A stretch of 12,891 bases of DNA from CAVVVS01 sp963751355 (GTDB taxonomy: Bacteria > Bacteroidota > Ignavibacteria > Ignavibacteriales > Ignavibacteriaceae). The notes beneath the pieces were generated by a model that was given only the letters and a program-made list of their open reading frames with translations, was not told the origin of the DNA and searched no databases. Positions 6,761 through 12,891 of the stretch are shown in pieces (positions within the stretch are counted from its first letter, which is position 1; every line of letters begins with the position of its first letter). Where the stretch lies: positions 1-12,891 of the forward strand of contig CAVVVS010000019.1 of NCBI GenBank assembly GCA_963751355.1, read 5' to 3'. The position numbers were made by a program, and so were the translations under genes.

Positions 6761-7159
6761 TTATTTTATAATAAATATTTTCTGAGCAATTACATCAATA
6801 ATTATAGTATTATCTGGTATATACGAAAGATTATTTTTACGGATCTTGTAATATCCTTCAATTTTCACTCTTTTATTAATATATGAACTATCAATTTCCC
6901 CCTCAATGTATATTACCTGCGAAATATTCGGTGGCAATGCAATAAATTGTTGATAATTCGTCAGAATATAGCCTGGTGGATAAAATGCTTCTGTTATACC
7001 ATTTTGATAACTTAAATATTTTACAGTTCCTTCAATTATGAATTTTTCCTTGCTAACATTCTTTCCACTGGTCCCATCATTTTTAATAGAACTTTTATCA
7101 ACTACAGTATAGCATGAGTTTAATGATAGAGCTAAAAATATAAGAGTAATATATTTCAT
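6761..7159 (-). CDS. Small lipoprotein, possible OB-like fold
   Basis: 132 aa. Residues 1-15 form a short lipoprotein signal (MKYITLIFLALSLNS) with Cys16 in a good lipobox (SLNSC). The mature protein is beta-rich, with 'FIIEGTVKYL', 'IYIEGEIDSSYINKRVKIEGYYKI' split over about 87-115, and a final strand 'VIAQKIFIIK'. The alternating strand pattern with IEG repeats resembles OB-fold domains of small bacterial lipoproteins, but no named family is recognised. There is no Shine-Dalgarno before the ATG. A 9-bp inverted repeat (CTATATTCT 6705-6713, AGAATATAG 6739-6747) lies between the stop and the E5 core and may act as an RNA 3' hairpin. Confidence 0.72.
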   Translation of the reverse strand: MKYITLIFLALSLNSCYTVVDKSSIKNDGTSGKNVSKEKFIIEGTVKYLSYQNGITEAFYPPGYILTNYQQFIALPPNISQVIYIEGEIDSSYINKRVKIEGYYKIRKNNLSYIPDNTIIIDVIAQKIFIIK

Positions 7160-7255
7160 TTAAATTTTTAGTATTGTTATAATCTAAATATTAGGTGTTC
7201 ATGTTTCTTTCAATCAGATTTTTATGAGCCAATATTTTATAATATTTACATTGCC

Positions 7256-7504
7256 TAACGAACCGCAATTAAGTTGCAGCCCATAACAAGAAACTTTCTT
7301 TTATTACTACTGCCGAAGATTAAGCAAACTGTGCTTAATCCTGTCCTGATGAAAATCAGGATTTCCGTTTACGTCAAGAACAGTTTGCAAGACAATTAAT
7401 TAATTTGACTACGTTGAACAAGATACTTTTTGCGGATCAACTACCTTCAAAATTCTCTAAAAAACCGAATGCGTAAAATGCTGTCAACTTAAATTGCATT
7501 GTTA
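7256..7504 (-). repeat. attC-like element E6 (subfamily C, extended inner hairpin)
   Basis: A 249 bp element, the longest. GCAATT 7265-7270 pairs with AATTGC 7492-7497, AAGTTG 7271-7276 with CAACTT 7485-7490, and CAGC 7277-7280 with GCTG 7480-7483. A7491 and T7484 are extrahelical. The inner stem GCAAACTGT 7324-7332 / ACAGTTTGC 7380-7388 encloses a second hairpin TCCTGAT 7344-7350 / ATCAGGA 7355-7361 with a GAAA loop. The left core is TTGCCTAAC and the right core GTTAGGCTG. Confidence 0.82.
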
Positions 7505-7517
7505 GGCTGAATTTATA

Positions 7518-9098
7518 TTAACGAAGCAATAGAAGTTTCTTTGTTTCTGTAAATGTGCCCGCTTGCAATTGGTAAAAATAAACTCCATTTGAGTAATCCG
7601 AAGCATTCCATTGCTTAGAATAATTACCCGCTGGTAATGTTTCGCTATTAATAATTGTTGCTGCTTTTCTTCCAAGAACATCGAATATCGTTAATGAGAC
7701 TAAAGATCTTGATGGAAGACAAAACGAAATTGTAGTTGTTGGATTAAACGGATTCGGATAGTTCTGGAAAAGCTTAAATTCCTTTGGAATATGTTCTTCA
7801 TTTACTTTATCTGGTGATGAAATTGTAAACGACCATGTTTCTGACCATTTACTTATTCCAGCTTTATTTTCTGAACGTACTCGCCAATAGTACTTTTTGT
7901 CTGGGGATAAACCAATAAGGGGATCATTTTCAACATAAAGATTATTTCCGATAAATATTGTATCACCTGTTGAATGATTAGTAATTACAAAGAAGTTTGT
8001 AAATAGTGAATCATAACTTATCTGTAGTCTGTAAAGACTATAATTAAGTTTTTCCCATTCAAAATTAAAAAAGTTTTCTTTGATAAAAGAATCATTCTTA
8101 GGATAAATTTGCTGTGGTGTTGAAGGAGAAATTATATCTTCAGTCCATCCTTTTTTAATTTTATAAATAAATCCATTGTACAAAGGTACGCTAAGAGGTT
8201 CCTTTGAGGAACAATACCATCCATTGTTTACATCAGAAAAGAAAAAATCATTTATCGCTGTGCTGTCATCAACAAATATTGGTGTCCATGTATTTCCATA
8301 ATCGTCAGTATAGATAATAGAAGAATAACCGATTCCGAAACCTGAAACCCAGCATTGATTATCAATTGAAAGAATATTTTCACAAAATGTTAAAGGAATA
8401 TTTTTCTTAATCCATATATTTCCACCGTCTGTTGTGAATAGAAAGCTTTTTACGCCGCATGCAAAACCATTTAACTCGTTTGAGAAAGAAATATCCCATA
8501 ATGTATTGCTGACAACTGAGTCATCAAAGACTATATTCCAATTATTTCCGCCATCAATAGATTTCAATATTTTTGAAGATGTTTCCGATATAATGAATAC
8601 TGTTGAATCATTAATTATTTCGAGATGAGGCTCTACACCAGGAATAATAAAGGATTTAGTCCAATTGATTCCACCATCATCTGTACTTATGATATATATA
8701 TTTTTAGTATTATCTCCGGCAGCCCAGCCATGACTTTCATCTGTAAATTTTATTGAGCTATAATGAATTGTATCATTATAATTTATCAACCATGAATTTC
8801 CTCCGTCAGTAGATTTATAAATTCCATTATAAGATGCGCAAAATCCTAAATTAGCATTTATAAAATAAATTGAACTTGGATTGCCGCCGATTTGTGTTTC
8901 TTCCCATTTTTTCCCTTCGTCAGTTGTTTTGAGAACAAAACTATTCCCTTCATACTTATATCCCCCGATCCATCCGTTTAAAGAATCGATAAAAAAAACA
9001 GTATTATAGTAGTCATATATATTTGAATACTGCTGCAACCATTGGGATTTAACAAAGCTTGGTAAAAGCAGAAACGTAAGGAGCAATAGTTTTTTCAA
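7518..9098 (-). CDS. T9SS-secreted BNR/Asp-box repeat protein with Fn3 domain
   Basis: 526 aa. The start is TTG, supported by AAAGGTGG about 5 nt upstream and a signal peptide directly after it (MKKLLLLTFLLLPSFVKS). Six Asp-box/BNR-type repeats occur at about 59, 97, 139, 180, 222 and 264 (for example 'STDGGNSW', 'TTDGGNIW', 'TDDYGNTW'), implying a YCF48/sialidase-like beta-propeller. A fibronectin type III-like domain follows at about 325-428 ('KKYYWRVRSENKAGISKW'). Residues 440-526 are the type IX sorting domain, with 'NYPNPFNPTT', 'DVLGRKAATI' and 'SNGVYFYQLQ'. It should be secreted across the outer membrane and probably attached at the surface. The ligand is unknown. It fills the E6-E7 unit alone. 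Confidence 0.9.
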   Translation of the reverse strand: MKKLLLLTFLLLPSFVKSQWLQQYSNIYDYYNTVFFIDSLNGWIGGYKYEGNSFVLKTTDEGKKWEETQIGGNPSSIYFINANLGFCASYNGIYKSTDGGNSWLINYNDTIHYSSIKFTDESHGWAAGDNTKNIYIISTDDGGINWTKSFIIPGVEPHLEIINDSTVFIISETSSKILKSIDGGNNWNIVFDDSVVSNTLWDISFSNELNGFACGVKSFLFTTDGGNIWIKKNIPLTFCENILSIDNQCWVSGFGIGYSSIIYTDDYGNTWTPIFVDDSTAINDFFFSDVNNGWYCSSKEPLSVPLYNGFIYKIKKGWTEDIISPSTPQQIYPKNDSFIKENFFNFEWEKLNYSLYRLQISYDSLFTNFFVITNHSTGDTIFIGNNLYVENDPLIGLSPDKKYYWRVRSENKAGISKWSETWSFTISSPDKVNEEHIPKEFKLFQNYPNPFNPTTTISFCLPSRSLVSLTIFDVLGRKAATIINSETLPAGNYSKQWNASDYSNGVYFYQLQAGTFTETKKLLLLR

Positions 9099-9241
9099 TT
9101 TTCCACCTTTTATATTAAAGAGTACTTTTTCAAATTTTTATTTAGAATTAAATATTAAGCAATTTCCCTAAGCGTAGTGTACATATATTCTTTTTCCATT
9201 ATCTATTTTCTTATAAATATATTAATTAAGCTTTTATAGCC

Positions 9242-9423
9242 TAACGTTGTGGCAGCTAAGCCGCAGCCCAAAACAAACAGACTGGTTAGAACTTTACTGC
9301 CGTTAATTTACGATTTTGTTAATTAGAAAATAATAGTAGAATAAATTTGCCGAACGATTAATCAAAACACTAATTTATCAATTCAGCCGCACCGCAATGG
9401 CTGTCGGTTTGAGCTGCTTGTTA
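9242..9423 (-). repeat. attC-like element E7 (A/B intermediate)
   Basis: A 182 bp element with subfamily-B arms on a subfamily-A-like interior. GCAGCT 9252-9257 pairs with AGCTGC 9412-9417, AAGCCG 9258-9263 with CGGTTT 9405-9410 (one G-T wobble), and CAGCC 9264-9268 with GGCTG 9399-9403. G9411 and T9404 are extrahelical. The left core is TAGCCTAAC and the right core GTTATGCAA. Confidence 0.83.
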
Positions 9424-9955
9424 TGCAATGCATTTGGAAAACTTTTTTAAAGAGTAAATTTTTTTGTTTTGATTTATTGGTTCGATTAATAAAAAACGAT
9501 TAGCTGATTTTTAATAATCCCTTATTCATTTTCTTAAAAACTTAGTTTTGATGCCGGTTTTATTTACTTTGAATTTACCGAAATGATTATGTACACAAGT
9601 CTAATTATAATATTTGATTCTTTAGGTTAAAGAGTAAAACACGAACAGCTATGTTGAATTTACTTTTTCAAACTAATTTAAAATGAAATATTGGAATTTA
9701 TTTGATACAAATAAGTTTACTTGAAATAAATCCATTTATAATATTTTAATGATATTTGACCAACTCAATCAACAAGTAAAACCAGAACAGCAATATTCCA
9801 TAAATAGCTTTCAGAACCTACGACAAACTTTGAAGAACAAAACAGCAGAATTTGGTAATGAACTTTTTTAAAAAGAAATGATTGCTTTGTTAACAGAAAG
9901 TAAACTTTGAATAATTCGTTTTTTATTTATTAATAGCATTGATATTTTATTTGCA
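9424..9955. other. Cassette-like unit without a clear gene
   Basis: About 530 bp between E7 and E8. Its ends are complementary (GTTATGCAA and TTGCATAAC), so it has the borders of a cassette. It is very AT-rich, with stops in all frames, and has no minus-strand ORF of useful length. The only coding-like stretch is the short + strand ORF at 9749-9871. No tRNA, clear terminator or recognisable RNA is seen. It could be a degraded cassette, an unrecognised RNA, or a regulatory unit. Confidence 0.55.
9749..9871 (+). pseudogene. Short + strand ORF, probably remnant of a small gene
   Basis: 40 aa beginning MIFDQLNQQVKPEQQYS and ending NKTAEFGNELF. The composition is protein-like (Q, N, K and E rich, amphipathic helix pattern), unlike the surrounding AT-rich noise. 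The stop falls in a T6A5 run, and in the same frame a further 12 sense codons (KEMIALLTESKL) follow before the next stop. That suggests a nonsense or indel-broken gene of roughly 53 codons. It points opposite to every other gene in the window. No Shine-Dalgarno is seen. It may equally be a genuine small protein or chance. Confidence 0.3.
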
Positions 9956-10176
9956 TAACGGCCTTGCTGCTAAGCCGCAGCCCAAAACAGCAATGCCGCT
10001 TAAAAATTTAACGCCGAAGATTTAGCAAACCGTGTGTAAATTTTTCAGTACACACGGTTTGCAATTCAATTAATTTTGTACGACTACTTTAAACAAGTTA
10101 GCCAAAACGGAGCGATTAACATTTAAACTTGTAAAATGCCCAATGCGAACATGCTGTCGGCTTGAGCAGCTTGTTA
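9956..10176 (-). repeat. attC-like element E8 (subfamily B)
   Basis: A 221 bp element closely similar to E4. GCTGCT 9966-9971 pairs with AGCAGC 10165-10170, AAGCCG 9972-9977 with CGGCTT 10158-10163, and CAGC 9978-9981 with GCTG 10153-10156. G10164 and T10157 are extrahelical. The inner hairpin is a perfect 14-bp stem (10025-10038 with 10049-10062, 10-nt loop). The left core is TTGCATAAC. The right core is GTTATGTGC, whose complement holds the stop codon of the Cap15-like gene. Confidence 0.86.
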
Positions 10177-10770
10177 TGTGCGATTTTTACTTTTCCTTTT
10201 TAATATAATTTCGCCAGTTGTTTCTCTCGAAGTCCAATACTCACCCTCCATCTTGGTAACATTAAAACCTTCAAAAATTAATAAGGTGGAACCATAATGA
10301 ATTTCACTTCTTTCACGTACACTTGATTTTGGTGTATTCAAGTAAGAATAAAATAATTGCTGTGAACCTCTATCTTGATCAATGTCAAAAGAAGCTCCGA
10401 TACTATAACTTCTACTTTCACCAGTTTTAACTTTAACTTGAACATTGAAAAATGTTTGGTGTATGTTTACTTCAGTACTAATTTCTTTAATATCAGTTCC
10501 TTCCCAATTGGATTTGATATATCCTTCCCATTCACCAGATAGATTTGGGAAAGGGACCAACCAAGGATAAAATACTTTCCATTTCCAGCCCCATTTAATA
10601 AATATTATCCATAAAACAATATTAATTGAAATGGTTGTAGAAATAAGTGAGAGTGCTTTTTCAAAGTCAATGCTTGACAAATTTTGTGTAGAAATAAATA
10701 AAAGGACATAGATCGCAAAAGCTAAGCCCAGAATTGTACTAGCATATGCTCTAATGTTATAAGAAATCAT
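10174..10770 (-). CDS. cap15: CBASS effector, Cap15-like 2TM beta-barrel protein
   Basis: 198 aa. Two membrane helices at about 10-28 and 42-60 are followed by 'FPNLSGEWEGYI' at 74-85 and a beta-rich domain to about 192 ending 'GEYWTSRETTGEIILKRK'. That is the architecture of the SMODS-associated 2TM beta-strand-rich effector (Cap15), whose minimal beta-barrel binds a cyclic oligonucleotide and whose helices then disrupt the inner membrane, killing or arresting the infected cell. The ATG directly abuts the stop of the CD-NTase gene (TAAATG), so the two are translationally coupled. The TAA stop at 10174-10176 is the TAA of the E8 core site. Assignment rests on architecture, the PNLSGxWxG motif and the partner gene. 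Confidence 0.85.
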   Translation of the reverse strand: MISYNIRAYASTILGLAFAIYVLLFISTQNLSSIDFEKALSLISTTISINIVLWIIFIKWGWKWKVFYPWLVPFPNLSGEWEGYIKSNWEGTDIKEISTEVNIHQTFFNVQVKVKTGESRSYSIGASFDIDQDRGSQQLFYSYLNTPKSSVRERSEIHYGSTLLIFEGFNVTKMEGEYWTSRETTGEIILKRKSKNRT

Positions 10771-11670
10771 TTATTCTAACTCCAAATAATTCCACAATTT
10801 TACTAAATAGTTATTAACATCCTCTCTAGACCATTTACGTCCCGAATGGAACAAATAGAGTAATTCAGAAACTTCACCCCATTCTTTACAAGTGCTTTCT
10901 TCTTTTGTTTTATTATAAAGTTCAATTATAGAATACTTCAACCGGTCTGGCCAATTATTGTAATCATTAAAAATATTATTGGGAACATTCCACACTAAAC
11001 ATTCTAACAAAAACGAGGTAATATTTTCATTAACTGCTTCACCATCATCAGTCATTTTATATCGTAATTTTCTGAAAATGCGAGTTAACCTTTTAAAGCG
11101 CCGTGAAGTATTACTGTTTTTAGATTTACCATTTTCAATATGTTGTAATGGATAATTTACAACTGAATCTGAGGTGTCGGATATAAATTTTGCACCTAAA
11201 ATATAACTTCCGTCTTTTGAATACCTTCTATAATTCCAAGTTGGTACAACGTCTGTTTCTACCCTATAACTATTTCCTAAGATTGTTATGCATTTATTCT
11301 TCCTTACAACTGAATCACGTCCAAACTTATCAACAAGTGCTTGTTCTATATAGTTCTTATATTTTGAATATGTTATGGATGCACCCGGGATATCAGCTAT
11401 CCCAACATCTGCTTCTGTGGTATCTTTTGGTAAATCAAAATAAAAACCGCCGGTATAACGAACATTTATATCTATATCACTATTTAGTCTTACGTTAGTA
11501 TCATTTGCATATGAGCCTTGTCCGAATACCTCAAAAGAAATTGCTTTAGTAGTTTCATTTGAATCAAGTGCGTCTTTCACCATTCTTTCAGAGTTTGACA
11601 ATTTTGTTTCCTCAGTATCACTTGGTGGTTTGATCCAATTTAATAAAGTGTCCTCACTAATTTTTCCCAT
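10771..11670 (-). CDS. CBASS CD-NTase (cGAS/DncV-like nucleotidyltransferase)
   Basis: 299 aa. The nucleotidyltransferase motif is clear: 'FGQGSYANDTNVR' with G52-S53, then 'SDIDINV' with D65 and D67, and the third metal-binding acid D140 in 'YRVETDVVP'. This is the CD-NTase (SMODS) family, which on phage sensing makes cyclic di- or trinucleotides from NTPs in the cytoplasm. The helical C-terminal half (about 195-299) is full length. The product and CD-NTase clade cannot be set from sequence by eye. With the adjacent Cap15-like effector and no ubiquitin-like (Cap2/Cap3) or HORMA/TRIP13 genes, this is a minimal type I CBASS. There is only a weak Shine-Dalgarno, and just 26 bp separate the ATG from the E9 core, so a unit-internal promoter is doubtful. 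Confidence 0.92.
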   Translation of the reverse strand: MGKISEDTLLNWIKPPSDTEETKLSNSERMVKDALDSNETTKAISFEVFGQGSYANDTNVRLNSDIDINVRYTGGFYFDLPKDTTEADVGIADIPGASITYSKYKNYIEQALVDKFGRDSVVRKNKCITILGNSYRVETDVVPTWNYRRYSKDGSYILGAKFISDTSDSVVNYPLQHIENGKSKNSNTSRRFKRLTRIFRKLRYKMTDDGEAVNENITSFLLECLVWNVPNNIFNDYNNWPDRLKYSIIELYNKTKEESTCKEWGEVSELLYLFHSGRKWSREDVNNYLVKLWNYLELE

Positions 11671-11696
11671 TTTATATTCTCACTATTTAAAGCACA

Positions 11697-11940
11697 TAAC
11701 GCCCCGCATTTAAGCCGCAGCCCAGAACAAGTAATTTATTTTTATTACTAATTCCGAAGATTAAGTCCCGCTAATTGCAAAATACTAAATTTTCTTGTCT
11801 CTGTATTTTGCAATTTTGCGGGACAACTAAATTAATTAGAATGACTCTATTGAACAAGAAACTTTATGAGGATCATCTACTTTAAAAATCTCTAAAATGT
11901 CGAGTGCGAATACGCTGTCGGCTTAAAATGCTTTGTGATA
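11697..11940 (-). repeat. attC-like element E9 (subfamily C, altered right core)
   Basis: About 244 bp. GCATTT 11706-11711 pairs with AAATGC 11926-11931, AAGCCG 11712-11717 with CGGCTT 11919-11924, and CAGC 11718-11721 with GCTG 11914-11917. A11925 and T11918 are extrahelical. The inner nested stems are GTCCCGC 11765-11771 / GCGGGAC 11818-11824 and TTGCAAAATAC 11775-11785 / GTATTTTGCAA 11803-11813. The left core is GCACATAAC. The right core reads GTGATATGCG where GTTATGCG is expected, so that end is probably inactive. Confidence 0.82.
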
Positions 11941-11958
11941 TGCGTTTTTAAAAAATAA

Positions 11959-11988
11959 GAAACTGCCCTTAATTATCCGGGCAGTTTC
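11959..11988 (-). terminator. Rho-independent terminator of the 12022 gene
   Basis: GAAACTGCCC (11959-11968) and GGGCAGTTTC (11979-11988) form a perfect 10-bp stem with a 10-nt loop. On the minus strand it is followed by TTATTTTTT. It lies 33 bp after the stop of the T9SS gene, so transcription of that gene should largely end before E9 and the CBASS unit. Confidence 0.85.
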
Positions 11989-12021
11989 TAAAAATAAAAT
12001 TAAACAAAAATCATTTAATTC

Positions 12022-12891
12022 TTATTTCATTAGTATCATTCGTTTCGATTCCGTGAACAATATTTTCTCTCCATTTTGAGCGACAATTCTATACAAGTAA
12101 ATTCCACTGCTTAGATTTGAAGCATTGAAATTTACAGTGTAAAATCCGGCTTCTTTTTGTTCATTAACCAATTCCCTAACTTCCCGTCCTAATAAATCGT
12201 ATACTTTTATATTAACCATTGCAGAAGTGGGCAAAGCATAATTTATTTGTGTCGTGGGATTAAATGGATTCGGATAATTAGAATATAGCTTAGTTGATCT
12301 AGGAATATTAATGGAACTATTATTTACATCTCTTTTAGCCAATGATCCACCAACACTAACTATTTTAGTATTTGACGTAATTAAAGTGTTGGTTGCATCA
12401 GTCACTTCACATTTCAAATAAAATGTTTCATTATCACTTCTTGTTAAAGTTGGACTATCTGTCCCTAATTTAAACCAATATCCTTTTGTAGGCTTATCAA
12501 CTACTTTAATAGGATCACTTGCGGGATATAAATAATACCATTGATAATGATATGGTGCCGTTCCACCTGAAACACTACAAGTCCACGTCCCGTTTTGATA
12601 ATTATTTAGATAATTAGGCCCAGAGATACTTGCTGTAAAAATAATTTGACCAGGGATAAGATCAACAGTGAATTTATTGTATATAGCTACTCTTGATGCA
12701 TAATTTTTCTCTATCTGCGTCAATAATGAACCATTTATCATTAAGTTATAAAAATCTATAAAACTATTAATATTGTTATTGGCAATAATGTTTAACATTT
12801 CATTAAAGCTAATTATTCTATTAGCAGGATCATCTCCATTGTCAGGTTCACCATAATCATAAAAATCAAGTAATGCTGCTGCCACCCTGTC
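12022..12891 (-). CDS. T9SS-secreted protein, C-terminal part (5' end outside window)
   Basis: The frame is open to the right edge (289 visible residues). The GTG near 12885 is probably an internal valine (D-R-V-A-A-A-L-L). The visible part begins with a helical stretch 'AAALLDFYDYGEPDNGDDP'. From about 75 to 182 there is an Ig/PKD-like beta domain ('TWTCSVSGGTAPYHYQWYY', 'YLKCEVTDATN'). The type IX sorting domain closes the protein ('NYPNPFNPTT', 'KVYDLLGREVRELV', 'SSGIYLYRIV'). The helical stretch recalls the segment after the catalytic site in some exported metalloprotease-like proteins, but the catalytic part is not visible, so no enzyme is claimed. It should be exported through the type IX system. 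Its own terminator follows at 11959-11988. Confidence 0.85.
   Translation of the reverse strand, partial: DRVAAALLDFYDYGEPDNGDDPANRIISFNEMLNIIANNNINSFIDFYNLMINGSLLTQIEKNYASRVAIYNKFTVDLIPGQIIFTASISGPNYLNNYQNGTWTCSVSGGTAPYHYQWYYLYPASDPIKVVDKPTKGYWFKLGTDSPTLTRSDNETFYLKCEVTDATNTLITSNTKIVSVGGSLAKRDVNNSSINIPRSTKLYSNYPNPFNPTTQINYALPTSAMVNIKVYDLLGREVRELVNEQKEAGFYTVNFNASNLSSGIYLYRIVAQNGEKILFTESKRMILMK

Larger units (their letters stand above)
6524..11940 (-). mobile_element. Gene-cassette array segment 2 (E5 to E9)
   Basis: Five elements (E5-E9) bound four units: small lipoprotein, T9SS beta-propeller-like protein, a unit without a clear gene, and the CBASS operon. End-to-end complementarity within the units is 7, 8, 9 and 9 bp respectively. 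Gene orientation agrees with segment 1. It is separated from segment 1 by the M1 peptidase gene. The integron interpretation is inferred from architecture because the recombinase lies outside the window or is absent. Confidence 0.65.

Noticed and set aside
10025..10062. The perfect 14-bp hairpin in E8 as an ordinary transcription terminator
   Set aside because: No T-run follows on either strand, and equivalent but different stems occupy the same place in E4, E6 and E9, so it is treated as part of the element.
10771..11670. Retron or reverse-transcriptase-linked system because of structured repeats beside a defence gene
   Set aside because: No reverse transcriptase motif in any frame; the gene is clearly a CD-NTase and the structured repeats flank unrelated genes as well.
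212..11940. CRISPR array
   Set aside because: Repeats are 178-250 bp, spaced by whole genes of variable length, and no Cas gene is present.
12022..12885. The GTG at 12885 as the true start of the last gene
   Set aside because: The frame stays open to the window edge, no signal peptide follows the GTG although the protein has a type IX sorting domain, and such proteins need one; the gene is truncated by the window.

Overview
The window reads as an AT-rich accessory region from a member of the Ignavibacteria (Ignavibacteriota) or a close FCB-group relative. Two genes end in the C-terminal type IX secretion sorting domain with the Ignavibacteria-typical 'YPNPFNPTT' signature (7518-9098 and 12022-12891). 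A large periplasmic M1-type metallopeptidase and several small lipoproteins fit that assignment. Species cannot be named from the sequence. Every well-supported gene lies on the minus strand.

The dominant feature is a family of nine dispersed elements of about 178-250 bp (E1-E9, at 212, 1411, 2337, 3277, 6524, 7256, 9242, 9956 and 11697). Each starts with TAAC and eight end with GTTA (E9 is damaged). All fold into an imperfect outer stem with two single-base extrahelical positions on the 3' arm, six base pairs apart. Stem sequence differs between subfamilies while pairing is kept. One gene or one small operon lies between consecutive elements. The two ends of each such unit are complementary to each other (for example GTTAGGTGG...CCACCTAAC, GTTATACCC...GGGTATAAC, GTTATGTGC...GCACATAAC), while the two flanks of one element generally are not. 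That is the signature of integron gene cassettes, with the elements acting as unusually long attC-like sites. No integron integrase is in the window, so this would be an integrase-distant or integrase-less array, or a related undescribed cassette system.

Layout in + coordinates: 1-196, 5' end of a carboxypeptidase-regulatory-like domain protein; E1; 404-1381, SDH/ClpP-fold serine protease; E2; 1610-2268, RHH antitoxin and PIN toxin with their own promoter and palindromic operator; E3; 2600-3256, conserved lipoprotein; E4; 3515-4102, three-helix membrane protein; 4198-4366, an isolated half-site or decayed element; 4423-6330, M1 metallopeptidase with its own promoter and terminator, which looks like resident chromosome splitting the array; E5; 6761-7159, small lipoprotein; E6; 7518-9098, secreted T9SS protein with BNR and Fn3 repeats; E7; a cassette of about 530 bp with no clear gene except a short broken + strand ORF; E8; 10174-11670, a two-gene CBASS anti-phage operon (CD-NTase plus Cap15-like membrane effector); E9; terminator; 12022-12891, 3' part of another T9SS-secreted protein.

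The unit contents (toxin-antitoxin pair, anti-phage operon, secreted and surface proteins, unknowns) match what sedentary chromosomal integrons carry. The most notable point is a complete CBASS operon bounded exactly by cassette-type recombination sites, with the effector's stop codon inside the core site.
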